A stretch of DNA of 64,000 nucleotides, taken from JAXLSZ01 sp046330315 (GTDB lineage: Bacteria > Actinomycetota > Thermoleophilia > Solirubrobacterales > 70-9). The stretch is taken from assembly GCA_046330315.1 (NCBI GenBank), contig JAXLSZ010000006.1:1-64000 (forward strand). The letters are read 5' to 3'. Positions 23,518-31,628 of this stretch are shown here, piece by piece. The translations under genes were made by a program, and so were the position numbers. Position 1 is the first letter of the stretch, and every line of letters starts with the position of its first letter. A model generated the notes under the pieces. It did no database searches, was not told where the DNA came from, and saw nothing but the letters and a program-made list of their open reading frames with translations.

Positions 23518-24390
23518 GTGTACGAGGAGATCCGATACGAGGAGCGCGGGCACCTCCGCGTGATCACGATCGACCGGCCGGAGCGGATGAACGCGATCGG
23601 GCCGGTCACCTCCAGGGAGATGGTTGACGCCTTCGGGCGCTTCCGCGACGACGGGGAGGCCCGGGTCGCGGTGCTCACCGGGGCCGGCGAGCGGGCTTTC
23701 TGCGCCGGGGCCGACCTGAAGGCCGCGGCGGCGGGCTTCGGGGCCGCCGGAATCGACGAGGAGCCCCTGGTCCGCTGGACGCCGGAGGAGGTCGAGGCGC
23801 ACAACCGCGGCGAGCGCGACGGCATCATCGGTCCCTCGCGCTGGACCGACATCTACAAGCCGGTGATCGCCGCGGTCAACGGCGTCGCCTACGCGGGCGG
23901 GCTGGAGTGGGCCTGCTTCGCCGACATCCGGATCGCCGACGAGCACGCCAGCTTCGGGGTGACCTGCCGCCGCTGGAACGTCGGCCTCGCGGACGGCGGG
24001 ACCCAGCGGCTGCCCCGGATCGTCGGCATGGGCCGCGCGATGGAGCTGATCATCACCGGGCGCGTGATCGGAGCGGCCGAGGCCGAGAGCATCGGCCTGG
24101 TCAACGAGGTCACCCCGAGCGGCGGGTGCCTCGAGCGCGCGCTGGAGCTCGCCCGGGAGATCGCCGAGCTTCCCCAGCCCGCGATCCGCACCGACAAGGA
24201 GGCGGCGGTGAGGGGGTTCGGCCGGCCCCTGGAGGAGGGCCTGATGATCGAGGCTCAGTGCTTCAACAGGCTGCTCGGGAGCCCCGAGATACTCGAGGGC
24301 GTCCGGCGCTTCGTCGAGCGGGACCACCCCGACCGCGATCCGGCGGGCGACTCGATTACCCCCGGGCTGGTCAGGTCCGATGAGCGCTGA
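23518..24390 (+). CDS. Enoyl-CoA hydratase family protein
   Basis: 290 residues. Crotonase oxyanion segments are GERAFCAGADLKAAA and VNGVAYAGGLEWACFADIRIA; Glu after the second Gly pair (GGLEW) fits a catalytic acid region. FGVTCRRWNVGLADGGTQRLPRIVG is the usual following block. A 30-residue loop (PEEVEAHNRGERDGIIGPSR) is inserted after the first oxyanion segment. GTG 23518 lies 11 bases after the previous stop; the stop overlaps the HD-domain gene by 11 bases. Acyl-CoA substrate unknown. Confidence 0.9.
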   Translation: MYEEIRYEERGHLRVITIDRPERMNAIGPVTSREMVDAFGRFRDDGEARVAVLTGAGERAFCAGADLKAAAAGFGAAGIDEEPLVRWTPEEVEAHNRGERDGIIGPSRWTDIYKPVIAAVNGVAYAGGLEWACFADIRIADEHASFGVTCRRWNVGLADGGTQRLPRIVGMGRAMELIITGRVIGAAEAESIGLVNEVTPSGGCLERALELAREIAELPQPAIRTDKEAAVRGFGRPLEEGLMIEAQCFNRLLGSPEILEGVRRFVERDHPDRDPAGDSITPGLVRSDER

Positions 24391-25024
24391 GCCGGCCGCG
24401 GCGGCCGCCGCGGCCGAGGCGGACCGGTTCGCCGCCGCCGCCCACGGCGATCAGATCCGCAACTACACCGGCCGGCCCTACATCGAGCACCCGCGCGCCG
24501 TGGCCGAGCTGGTCGCCGGGGCCGGGCTGGGCGAGGAGGCGGTGGCGGCGGCCCTCCTGCACGACACCGTCGAGGACACGGCGACCACCCTCCCGGAGCT
24601 CCGGGAGCGCTTCGGGGAGCCGGTCGGCGACCTGGTCGGGGTGCTCACGGAGGACCCCTCGATCGAGCCCTACGAGGCCCGCAAGGACGCGCACCGGGAG
24701 CAGGTGCTGCGCTACGGCCCACCGGCGACCGCCATCTACGCTGCCGACAAGCTCTGCAACGTCCGCGACCTGCGCCGGGGATACGCGGCCGAGGGCGAGA
24801 GCGTGGCCCGGCGCTTCAAGGCGCCGCTCGGCCTGCGGATCGCGCTCTGGGAGCGCGACCTCGAGGGACTCCGCGGCCTGGATCCCCGGCCTCCCTTCCT
24901 GGGCGACCTGGAGCGCGAGCTGGGGGCGCTGGCGGAGGAGCGCGCCCGCCAACGGACGCCGGGCGTCGATCCCCACCCGCGCGGCGAGGTCCGACCCCAG
25001 GGGCCCCGCCCTCGCCCCGGGTAG
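24380..25024 (+). CDS. HD-domain hydrolase, small SpoT/MESH1-like
   Basis: 214 residues. RFAAAAHGDQIRNYTGRPYIEHPRAVAELV, LLHDTVEDTATTLPELRERFG and AADKLCNVRDLRRG carry the His, His-Asp and Asp metal ligands of the (p)ppGpp hydrolase HD domain. No synthetase, TGS or ACT domain follows. Single-domain members hydrolyse ppGpp or NADPH-like substrates, but family members of this length also have unknown substrates. The Pro/Arg-rich tail after residue 190 is probably disordered. Translationally coupled to the crotonase gene. Confidence 0.85.
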   Translation: MSAEPAAAAAAAEADRFAAAAHGDQIRNYTGRPYIEHPRAVAELVAGAGLGEEAVAAALLHDTVEDTATTLPELRERFGEPVGDLVGVLTEDPSIEPYEARKDAHREQVLRYGPPATAIYAADKLCNVRDLRRGYAAEGESVARRFKAPLGLRIALWERDLEGLRGLDPRPPFLGDLERELGALAEERARQRTPGVDPHPRGEVRPQGPRPRPG

Positions 25025-25035
25025 CGTTTGCCGGC

Positions 25036-26409
25036 GTGCGAACCGCGATCGTCCTCTTCAACCGGGACCTGCGAACGCACGACAACCCGGCGCTCGCGGC
25101 GGCGGCGTCGGCCGGCGCCCTGCTGCCGCTTTTCGTCCTCGACCCCGCCCTGCTGCGCGGCTTCGGCTGCCCCAACCGCCTGCGCTTCATGCTCGAGTCG
25201 CTGGCCGATCTCGACCGCTCGCTGCGGGCGGCGGGCTCCGCGCTGGTGGTCAGGGAGGGCGACCCGGTCGCCGAGACGATTCGGGTCGCCGCCGGCTGCG
25301 GGGCTGGGGAGGTCCACGTCGGGGCCGACTGGAGCCGTTACGCGCGGGGGCGCGAGGGAGGGCTCGCCGCGGCCTGCGAGCGATCCCGGCTCGCCTTCCA
25401 CCGTCATCCCGGCGTCACCGTGGTCCCGCCCGGCGAGGTCCTCCCCGCCCGGGGCGGAGGAGACGACAGGGGGAGGGCCCCGCACTTCAGGGTGTTCACC
25501 CCCTACTTCCGGGCCTGGCGCGAGTCGCCCTGGCGGTGCGCCGCGCCTCGGCCCCGGCGCCTCCCCCCCCTGCCGGAGGTCGGCTCCGCGGCGCTGCCCG
25601 ACCCGCTGCGCCTCGCCCCCGGGGCCTCTCCTGGGCTCGCGGCGGGCGGGGAGTCGGAGGGACGGCGCCGCCTCGCGGCGTTCCTGCGCTCGATCGGCGA
25701 CTACGGCGAGTCGCGGGACGACCTCGCCGCGGACGCCACCTCGAACCTCTCCGCGCACCTGCGGTTCGGCTGCCTCTCGCCCCTCGAGGTCGCGCGCCGC
25801 TCGCTGCGGCGCGAGGGAGGAGAGGCGTTCGCCCGGCAGCTCTGCTGGCGGGACTTCCACCACCAGGTGCTTGCCGCGTTTCCGGACTACCCGCGGCGCG
25901 ACTACCGCCCGCGCGGTGACCGCTGGTCGCGGTCGGTGCGCGCGCTTCAGGCCTGGAAGGAGGGACGGACCGGCTACCCCATCGTGGATGCCGGGATGCG
26001 CCAGCTCGCCCTCGAGGGCCGCATGCACAACCGGGCGCGGATGATCGTCGCCTCCTTCCTCTGCAAGGACCTCTACATCGACTGGCGCCGCGGCGCCGAG
26101 CATTTCTGGGGCCTGCTCGCCGACGGCGAGATCGCCAACAACGCCGGCAACTGGCAGTGGGTGGCGGGCACCGGGAACGACACGCGGCCCAACCGGGTGC
26201 TCAGCCCGCTGCGCCAGGCCCACCGCTTCGACCCCCGCGGCGACTACGTGCGCCGCTACGTCGAGGAGCTCTCCTCGATCGACGGGCCGGCGGTGCACGA
26301 GCCCTGGCGGCTCGGACCGCTGCAGCGCGGTGCGCTCGGCTACCCCGAGCCGATCGTCGACCATGCCGAGGCCGTGGCCGCCTTCCGGGCGGCGCGCGGA
26401 AGCGCCTGA
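25036..26409 (+). CDS. phr: Deoxyribodipyrimidine photolyase (class I)
   Basis: 457 residues from GTG 25036. The N-terminal antenna domain begins TAIVLFNRDLRTHDNPALAAA. The FAD domain contains RQLCWRDFHHQVLAAFPDY, GYPIVDAGMRQLALEGRMHNRARMIVASFL, and ANNAGNWQWVAGTGNDTRPNRVLSP, with the Asn and Trp residues that contact flavin and dimer. It repairs UV-induced cyclobutane dimers using light. The last 90 residues (RRYVEELSSIDGPAVHEPW) match the family end. It sits in a plus-strand run but shares no obvious pathway with the flanking nucleotide genes. Confidence 0.93.
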   Translation: MRTAIVLFNRDLRTHDNPALAAAASAGALLPLFVLDPALLRGFGCPNRLRFMLESLADLDRSLRAAGSALVVREGDPVAETIRVAAGCGAGEVHVGADWSRYARGREGGLAAACERSRLAFHRHPGVTVVPPGEVLPARGGGDDRGRAPHFRVFTPYFRAWRESPWRCAAPRPRRLPPLPEVGSAALPDPLRLAPGASPGLAAGGESEGRRRLAAFLRSIGDYGESRDDLAADATSNLSAHLRFGCLSPLEVARRSLRREGGEAFARQLCWRDFHHQVLAAFPDYPRRDYRPRGDRWSRSVRALQAWKEGRTGYPIVDAGMRQLALEGRMHNRARMIVASFLCKDLYIDWRRGAEHFWGLLADGEIANNAGNWQWVAGTGNDTRPNRVLSPLRQAHRFDPRGDYVRRYVEELSSIDGPAVHEPWRLGPLQRGALGYPEPIVDHAEAVAAFRAARGSA

Positions 26410-26430
26410 GGGTGCGCATAGGATCGGTGG

Positions 26431-27090
26431 ATGGGCTGGTTGGGGCTGATCGTCGGCAGCGGACTGCTCGGGCACGAGCCGGAGCTGGCGGGCGCGGAGG
26501 TGCTCCAGCGCCACGGCTCGGGTGAGTACGTCCCCGCCCACCGGATCGACCATGCGGCCAATCTCCGAGGGCTGGTGGAGCGCGGCTGCGAGAGGGTTCT
26601 GGCAATCTCGGCCGTCGGCTCGCTCGACGAGGACCTGGGGATCGGCAGCCTCCTCTGCCCGGACGACTTCATCGCCCTGCACCTCGGCTGCTCGGCCTTC
26701 TTAGACGAGCGCGGTCACCGGGTGCCCGGTTTCGACCCCGACTGGCGGAGGGCGGTTCTCGGCTCCTGCTCGGCGGCCGGCCTTGGCCCGATCGTCGATG
26801 GCGGCACCTACTGGCAGGCGCTCGGCCCCCGCTTCGAGACGCCCGCCGAGATCCGCCTGATCTCCCCCCACGCCGACGTGATCGGGATGACAGTGGCCGC
26901 CGAGTGCATCGTCGCCGGAGAGCTCGGGCTCCCCTACGCCGCCCTGTGCACCGTGGACAACCTCGCCAACGGGGTGGGCCCGCAGCCGCTCACGGTCGGG
27001 GAGTACGAGGCCGGCCGGGAGGCCAACCGGGAGCGGCTGGAAGAGGCGCTGCCGGCGCTGCTGGAGGCGCTGGAGGTGGCTGCTCGATGA
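26431..27090 (+). CDS. PNP/MTAP-family nucleoside phosphorylase, likely methylthioinosine phosphorylase
   Basis: 219 residues, shorter than typical MTAP because the N-terminus is abbreviated (LIVGSGLLG replaces the usual GIIGGSG loop with a compact strand). HRIDHAANLRGL, RVLAISAVGSL, GGTYWQALGPRFETPAEIR and VIGMTVAAECIVAGELGLPYA are family motifs; the Met-Thr in GMTVA contacts ribose. It overlaps the MTA deaminase gene by four bases, so the pair most simply works as deaminase then phosphorylase: methylthioadenosine to methylthioinosine, then to hypoxanthine and methylthioribose-1-phosphate. Direct adenosine use cannot be excluded. Confidence 0.85.
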   Translation: MGWLGLIVGSGLLGHEPELAGAEVLQRHGSGEYVPAHRIDHAANLRGLVERGCERVLAISAVGSLDEDLGIGSLLCPDDFIALHLGCSAFLDERGHRVPGFDPDWRRAVLGSCSAAGLGPIVDGGTYWQALGPRFETPAEIRLISPHADVIGMTVAAECIVAGELGLPYAALCTVDNLANGVGPQPLTVGEYEAGREANRERLEEALPALLEALEVAAR

Positions 27091-28340
27091 GCCTCTGCGT
27101 GACCGGAGCCGTCCTCGACGGGGAGCGGGTCGGGCTGCGGGCCGAGGAGGGCATGATCGTCGCCCTGGGACCCGGTGTCGCCGCCCGCGAGGGAGACGAG
27201 GTGATCGACGCGGACGGAGGACCGCTGGTCGAACCCCTGCTCAACGGCCACACCCATGCCGCGATGACCCTGTTCCGCGGCTACGGGGACGACCTGCCGC
27301 TGATGCGCTGGCTGGAGGAGAAGATCTGGCCGGTCGAGGCGAAGCTCGAGGCCGACGACGTCTACTGGGGGACGCGCCTGGCCTGCGTGGAGATGATCCG
27401 CACCGGGACGACCCGCTTCTGGGACATGTACTGGCAGCCGCAGGCGGCGGCGCGGGCGGTGCGGGACGCCGGCCTGCGCGCCGCGATCGGCACGCCGCTG
27501 ATCGACGTCTCGGGGAGCCTCGCGGAGCTCCGCGAGGCCGCCCGCCGCGGCCTCGAGGCGACCGGGGAGCTGGCCGAGCCGGGCCGCATCGTCCCCTCGC
27601 TCGCCCCGCACGCGATCTACTCGGTCAGCGAGGCCTCGCTGCGCTGGATCGCGGAGCTGGGCGCCGAGCGCGACGCCCCGGTCCAGATCCATCTCTCCGA
27701 GACCGAGCAGGAGGTTGACCGATGCCTCGCCGAGCACGGCGTCCGCCCGGCCGTCTACCTCGACGGCCTCGGACTGCTCGGCCCCTCCACCGTCCTCGCC
27801 CACGGTGTCTGGCTGGATCGCGGCGAGCTGGAGCTGATCGCCGAGCGCGGTGCCACGGTGGTCAGCAACCCGGTGGCGAACCAGAAGCTGGCGGTGGGGG
27901 GAGCGTTTCCCTACCCGCTTGCCCGCGAGGCGGGCGTGATGGTCGCGCTCGGCACGGACGGGGCCGGGTCGAACAACTCGCTCGACCTCCTCTCCGACGT
28001 GAAGTCCTTCGCGCTGATCCAGAAGCACGCCGCCCGCGACCCCGCCGTCATCGACGCGGCCGAAGCCTGGGCGATCGCCACCGGCGCCCGGGCCCCGCGG
28101 CTGGGTTCTGGCGGGCGGCTCGGGGTCGGCGAGGCGGCCGACTTCCTGCTGCTGCGACCCGGCACCTACGAGCTCGGCCTCGGGGAGCTGCGCGCCGGCC
28201 TGGTCTACGCCGCCTCGGGATCGGTCGTCGACACGACCGTGGTCGCCGGGGAGGTGCTGATGCGGGGCGGAGTGGTGCCCGATGCCGGCGAGGTGCTGGC
28301 GCGGGCCCGGGAGCGGGCGCGCGGCCTCGGGCTGCTCTGA
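27087..28340 (+). CDS. mtaD: 5-methylthioadenosine/S-adenosylhomocysteine deaminase
   Basis: 417 residues of the amidohydrolase superfamily. Metal ligands are NGHTHAAMTLFRGYGDDLPLM, HLSETEQEVDRCL, AHGVWLD and GTDGAGSNNSLDLL; LMRWLEEKIWPVEA is the TrzN/MtaD group marker. It deaminates methylthioadenosine or SAH. ATG 27087 overlaps the phosphorylase stop. The two genes probably recycle the by-product of polyamine or quorum-signal synthesis, though no speE or downstream mtn genes lie in the window. Confidence 0.92.
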   Translation: MSLCVTGAVLDGERVGLRAEEGMIVALGPGVAAREGDEVIDADGGPLVEPLLNGHTHAAMTLFRGYGDDLPLMRWLEEKIWPVEAKLEADDVYWGTRLACVEMIRTGTTRFWDMYWQPQAAARAVRDAGLRAAIGTPLIDVSGSLAELREAARRGLEATGELAEPGRIVPSLAPHAIYSVSEASLRWIAELGAERDAPVQIHLSETEQEVDRCLAEHGVRPAVYLDGLGLLGPSTVLAHGVWLDRGELELIAERGATVVSNPVANQKLAVGGAFPYPLAREAGVMVALGTDGAGSNNSLDLLSDVKSFALIQKHAARDPAVIDAAEAWAIATGARAPRLGSGGRLGVGEAADFLLLRPGTYELGLGELRAGLVYAASGSVVDTTVVAGEVLMRGGVVPDAGEVLARARERARGLGLL

Positions 28341-28386
28341 GCCGGCTCTCTAGGCTGTGATCGAGAGGCCGGCGTAGGGGGACCGA

Positions 28387-29628
28387 TTGACAGAGGCTCT
28401 AAGCACCATCGCGGACGGATTCCGGCAGGCGCTGCTGATGGCGTACGAGGTCTGGTGGGCGCTCGTCCTCGGGTTCGCGATCTCGGCGATCGTCCAGGCC
28501 TGGGTGCCCCGCGAGCGGATCGAGGGCTCACTCTCCGGCGAGGGGGCCCGGCCGGTCGCCCTGGCGACCGCTCTCGGCGCCGCCTCCTCGTCCTGCTCCT
28601 ACGCGGCGATCGCGATCGCCAAGTCGCTCTTCCAGAAGGGGGCCTCGGCGGTCACCGCGCTGGCCTTCCAGTTCGCCTCCACCAACCTGGTCTGGGAGCT
28701 GGGCCTGGTCCTGTGGGTGCTGATCGGCTGGCAGTTCACGCTCGCCGAGTACGTCGGCGGGGCGATCATGATCGTGCTGATGGCGGCGATGCTCCGCCTC
28801 TTCGTCTCCCCGCGCCTGGAGCGCGCGGCCCGCGAGCACGCCCGCCGGGCCGACGCCGGCCACCAGCACCACATGGCCGGGGAGCGGATGGGCTGGCGCC
28901 AGCGCCTCACCTCCGAGCGCGCCTGGTCGGACGTGGCCCACAACTTCCGGGGCGATTGGCAGATGCTCTGGAAGGAGATCTCGATCGGCTTCCTGCTGGC
29001 CGGCTTCATCGGGCTGCTCGGCAACGACTTCTTCAACCGGCTGTTCATCACCGACGCGCCGCCGGTTCTGGTGGCGATCGAGAACGTCCTGGTCGGCCCG
29101 CTGATCGCGGTGCTGAGCTTCGTCTGCTCGGTCGGCAACATCCCCCTCGCCGCGGTGCTGTGGTCCGGCGGGATCAGCTTCGCCGGGGTGATGGCGTTCA
29201 TCTTCGCGGACCTGATCGTGATCCCGATCGTCCTCGCCTACCGCAAGTACTACGGGACGCCCTACGCGCTGCGAATCACCGCGCTGATGCTGGTGACGAT
29301 GGTTCTGGCGGCGCTCGCCGTGGACGCCCTGTTCAGCCTCGCCGGCCTCATACCCGAGGGCCCGCGCCCCTCCCGAGAGGACATCTTCGGCTCGGTCCAG
29401 CTCGACTACAAGCTGGTGCTGAACGTCGTCGCCCTGGCGGTCTTCGCGGTGCTCTTCTGGCTGACCGCGCGCCGCGGCGCCACCGACCCGGTCTGCGGGA
29501 TGAAGGTGGACCGCGCCAAGGCGCTTCGCCTCGAGCAGGGCGGGCGGACGGTGTATTTCTGCTCGGAGCACTGCCTGCACTCCTACCGCGCGGCCCGGGA
29601 GGAGCCCGAGGAGGCCCTCAGGGGCTGA
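28387..29628 (+). CDS. ArsP/DUF318-family permease with C-terminal YHS domain
   Basis: 413 residues from TTG 28387 after a GGGGGA ribosome site. Eight or more membrane segments with the PF03773 signature: ATALGAASSSCSYAAIAIAKSLFQKGA and VCSVGNIPLAAVLWSGGISFAGVM, each with a Cys as in ArsP. A central His-rich loop (DAGHQHHMAGERMG) could bind metal. The last 45 residues are a separate YHS/TRASH metal-binding domain: DPVCGMKVDRAKA and YFCSEHCLHSYR, as in copper-handling proteins. Together they suggest an exporter of a soft metal or an organoarsenical-like substrate, with metal delivered or sensed by the tail. Stand-alone gene. Confidence 0.87.
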   Translation: MTEALSTIADGFRQALLMAYEVWWALVLGFAISAIVQAWVPRERIEGSLSGEGARPVALATALGAASSSCSYAAIAIAKSLFQKGASAVTALAFQFASTNLVWELGLVLWVLIGWQFTLAEYVGGAIMIVLMAAMLRLFVSPRLERAAREHARRADAGHQHHMAGERMGWRQRLTSERAWSDVAHNFRGDWQMLWKEISIGFLLAGFIGLLGNDFFNRLFITDAPPVLVAIENVLVGPLIAVLSFVCSVGNIPLAAVLWSGGISFAGVMAFIFADLIVIPIVLAYRKYYGTPYALRITALMLVTMVLAALAVDALFSLAGLIPEGPRPSREDIFGSVQLDYKLVLNVVALAVFAVLFWLTARRGATDPVCGMKVDRAKALRLEQGGRTVYFCSEHCLHSYRAAREEPEEALRG

Positions 29629-30046
29629 GCGAGAGCGCCTCGCGGACCAGCTCGGCGTCGTGGGGGTAGCTGAGCAGGGAGACCGCGGCATCGCCATCCA
29701 GCCAGCGCAGCTCGTCCACCTCGCGGTTGGGGGCGAAGCTCCCCCCGCCCGGGTCCATGCGCCAGTAGCGGACCAGCTTGCTGCGGCCGCGGCGGTCGCG
29801 GTAGCCGACCCGGCTCAGCTCGTCCCCCAGCTTGCAGCGCAACCCGGTTTCCTCCGCGACCTCGCGCAGCGCCGCATCCTCGAAGCCCTCCCCGGGCTCC
29901 AGCTTTCCCTTCGGCAGCGTCCAGTCCCCGTACTTGGGGCGGTGGATCACCGCGACCAGCCTGGCGGCCCCCTGACCGCGAACCACGACACCGCCCGCGG
30001 CCAGCACCTCGGCGCCGTGGTCGTGGTCGAGGTCGCTGCGCTCCAT
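29618..30046 (-). CDS. Nudix hydrolase
   Basis: 142 residues. The Nudix box GKLEPGEGFEDAALREVAEETGL is complete, with the catalytic Glu residues in REVAEE. The N-terminal AAGGVVVRG and RPKYGDWTLPKGK strands are typical of the MutT/Ap4A-type branch; many actinobacterial homologues carry a C-terminal phosphatase domain, absent here. ATG 30046 is used; a TTG at 30088 is in frame. Ends overlap the permease gene convergently by 11 bases. Substrate is probably a nucleoside diphosphate derivative. Confidence 0.88.
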   Translation of the reverse strand: MERSDLDHDHGAEVLAAGGVVVRGQGAARLVAVIHRPKYGDWTLPKGKLEPGEGFEDAALREVAEETGLRCKLGDELSRVGYRDRRGRSKLVRYWRMDPGGGSFAPNREVDELRWLDGDAAVSLLSYPHDAELVREALSLSP

Positions 30047-30073
30047 CGGCGGGAGGATATGCCGAAGCCGGTA

Positions 30074-30090
30074 GCTTGCAGAGGGCAAGC
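30074..30090. promoter_or_regulatory. Inverted repeat upstream of mmsA
   Basis: GCTTGC-AGAGG-GCAAGC is a perfect 6-bp-arm dyad about 19 bases before the mmsA start, between the divergent Nudix gene and mmsA. Operator or leader stem; no regulator is adjacent. Confidence 0.35.
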
Positions 30091-30108
30091 GAGGAGAGGA
30101 CGGACGAA

Positions 30109-31578
30109 ATGGAAACCGCCAGCGCCGCGCGCACCCCCACCCTGCGGAACTTCGTCGACGGCGCCTGGGCCGAGGCGACAGCGGAGGACGCGCTCGACGA
30201 CACCGACCCCGCGAGCGGGGAGGTGCTCGCCCGTGTGCCGCTCTCCGGCGCGGCCGACGTGGACGCCGCGGTTGCCGCGGCCCGCGCGGCCCAGCCCGGC
30301 TGGCGCGAAGTGCCGCCGCCGCAGCGGGCCAGGGCGCTGATCGCCCTGCGCGACGCGCTCGACCGCCACCGCGAGGAGCTGGCGAAGCTGGTGACCGCCG
30401 ACATGGGCAAGACGATCGGGGACGCCCGGGGTGAGGTCGGCCGCGGCATCGAGTCCGTGGAGTCGGCGATCGCCGTCCCCCACCTGATGAAGGGCGAGAA
30501 TCTCGAGGGGGTCGCCAGGGGGCTCGACGTCGAGATGGTCCGCCAGCCGGTGGGGGTCGTGGCGGCGATCACCCCCTTCAACTTCCCGGCGATGATCCCC
30601 CTCTGGTTCCTCCCCAATGCGATCGCCACCGGCAACAGCTTCGTGCTCAAGCCCTCCGAGCGCGACCCCCGCCCCTCGGAGCTGATCGTCGAGATCGCCG
30701 CCGGGATCGAGGAGATCCCGCCGGGTGTCGTCAACCTCGTGCACGGCGGCCGCGAGGCGGTCGGCGCGATCCTCGACCACCCCGGCATCGACGCGGTCTC
30801 CTTCGTCGGGCAGGCCTCCACCGCCCGCCTGGTCGCAACCCGCTCGGCGGAGACCGGCAAGCGCGTGCAGGCGCTGGGGGGCGCCAAGAACTCGCTGGTC
30901 GTGATGCCCGACGCGAATCTCGAGAAGTCCATTCCGGCGATCATGGGTTCGGCATTCGGGGCCGCGGGCCAGCGCTGCCTGGCCGGCTCGGTCTGTGTGC
31001 TGGTCGGCGACGGCGCCCGCCAGGACGAGGTCCGCGACGCGCTCGCCGAGGCCGCCGCCGCGCTCACCATCGGCCCCGGGGCCGATGAGGGCACCGACGT
31101 CTGCCCGATGATCGGCTCCGACGCGCGCGACCGCGCCGCCGCCGCGGTCGCCGACGCCGAGCAGCGGGGCGACGCCGTCGTCCTCGACGGCCGCGCGGCG
31201 TCCGGCCCGGCGGGGACGATGCTCGCCCCTACCATCGTCGAGACCGCCGACCGCGAGTCCGTCCTGGCCCGCGAGGAGCTGTTCGGCCCGGTGCTGGCGC
31301 TGGTCCGCGCCGACGATATGGCGGACGCGCTGGATTTCGTCAACGGCTCGCGCTACGGCAACTCGGGCTCGATCTTCACCACCTCGGGCGCCGCCGCCAG
31401 GCAGTACCGCTACGGAGTCGAGGCCGGCATGCTCGGCGTCAACATCGGGGTCCCGGCCCCGGTCGCCTGGTTCCCGTTCTCGGGCTGGAAGGACTCGATC
31501 GACGGCGACCTGCACGCCAACGGCACCGACGCCGTGGAGTTCTACACCCGCAAGAAGGTGATCACCAGCCGTTGGTGA
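30109..31578 (+). CDS. mmsA: Methylmalonate-semialdehyde dehydrogenase (CoA-acylating)
   Basis: 489 residues of the aldehyde dehydrogenase superfamily. The catalytic Cys lies in AAGQRCLAGS, the usual MmsA context, and the preceding KRVQALGGAKNSLVVMPDA lacks the general-base Glu of hydrolytic ALDHs, as expected for the CoA-acylating group. VGVVAAITPFNFPAMIPLWFLPNAIATGNS and the C-terminal PAPVAWFPFSGWKDS also match. It converts (methyl)malonate semialdehyde to propionyl- or acetyl-CoA in valine and myo-inositol breakdown. ATG 30109 follows GAGGAGAGGA; no mmsB is beside it. Confidence 0.92.
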   Translation: METASAARTPTLRNFVDGAWAEATAEDALDDTDPASGEVLARVPLSGAADVDAAVAAARAAQPGWREVPPPQRARALIALRDALDRHREELAKLVTADMGKTIGDARGEVGRGIESVESAIAVPHLMKGENLEGVARGLDVEMVRQPVGVVAAITPFNFPAMIPLWFLPNAIATGNSFVLKPSERDPRPSELIVEIAAGIEEIPPGVVNLVHGGREAVGAILDHPGIDAVSFVGQASTARLVATRSAETGKRVQALGGAKNSLVVMPDANLEKSIPAIMGSAFGAAGQRCLAGSVCVLVGDGARQDEVRDALAEAAAALTIGPGADEGTDVCPMIGSDARDRAAAAVADAEQRGDAVVLDGRAASGPAGTMLAPTIVETADRESVLAREELFGPVLALVRADDMADALDFVNGSRYGNSGSIFTTSGAAARQYRYGVEAGMLGVNIGVPAPVAWFPFSGWKDSIDGDLHANGTDAVEFYTRKKVITSRW

Positions 31579-31628
31579 CGTGCCCCACGGCCCTGCCCGG
31601 TCGCCGGGCCCGACCGGCGGCGGGCCGA

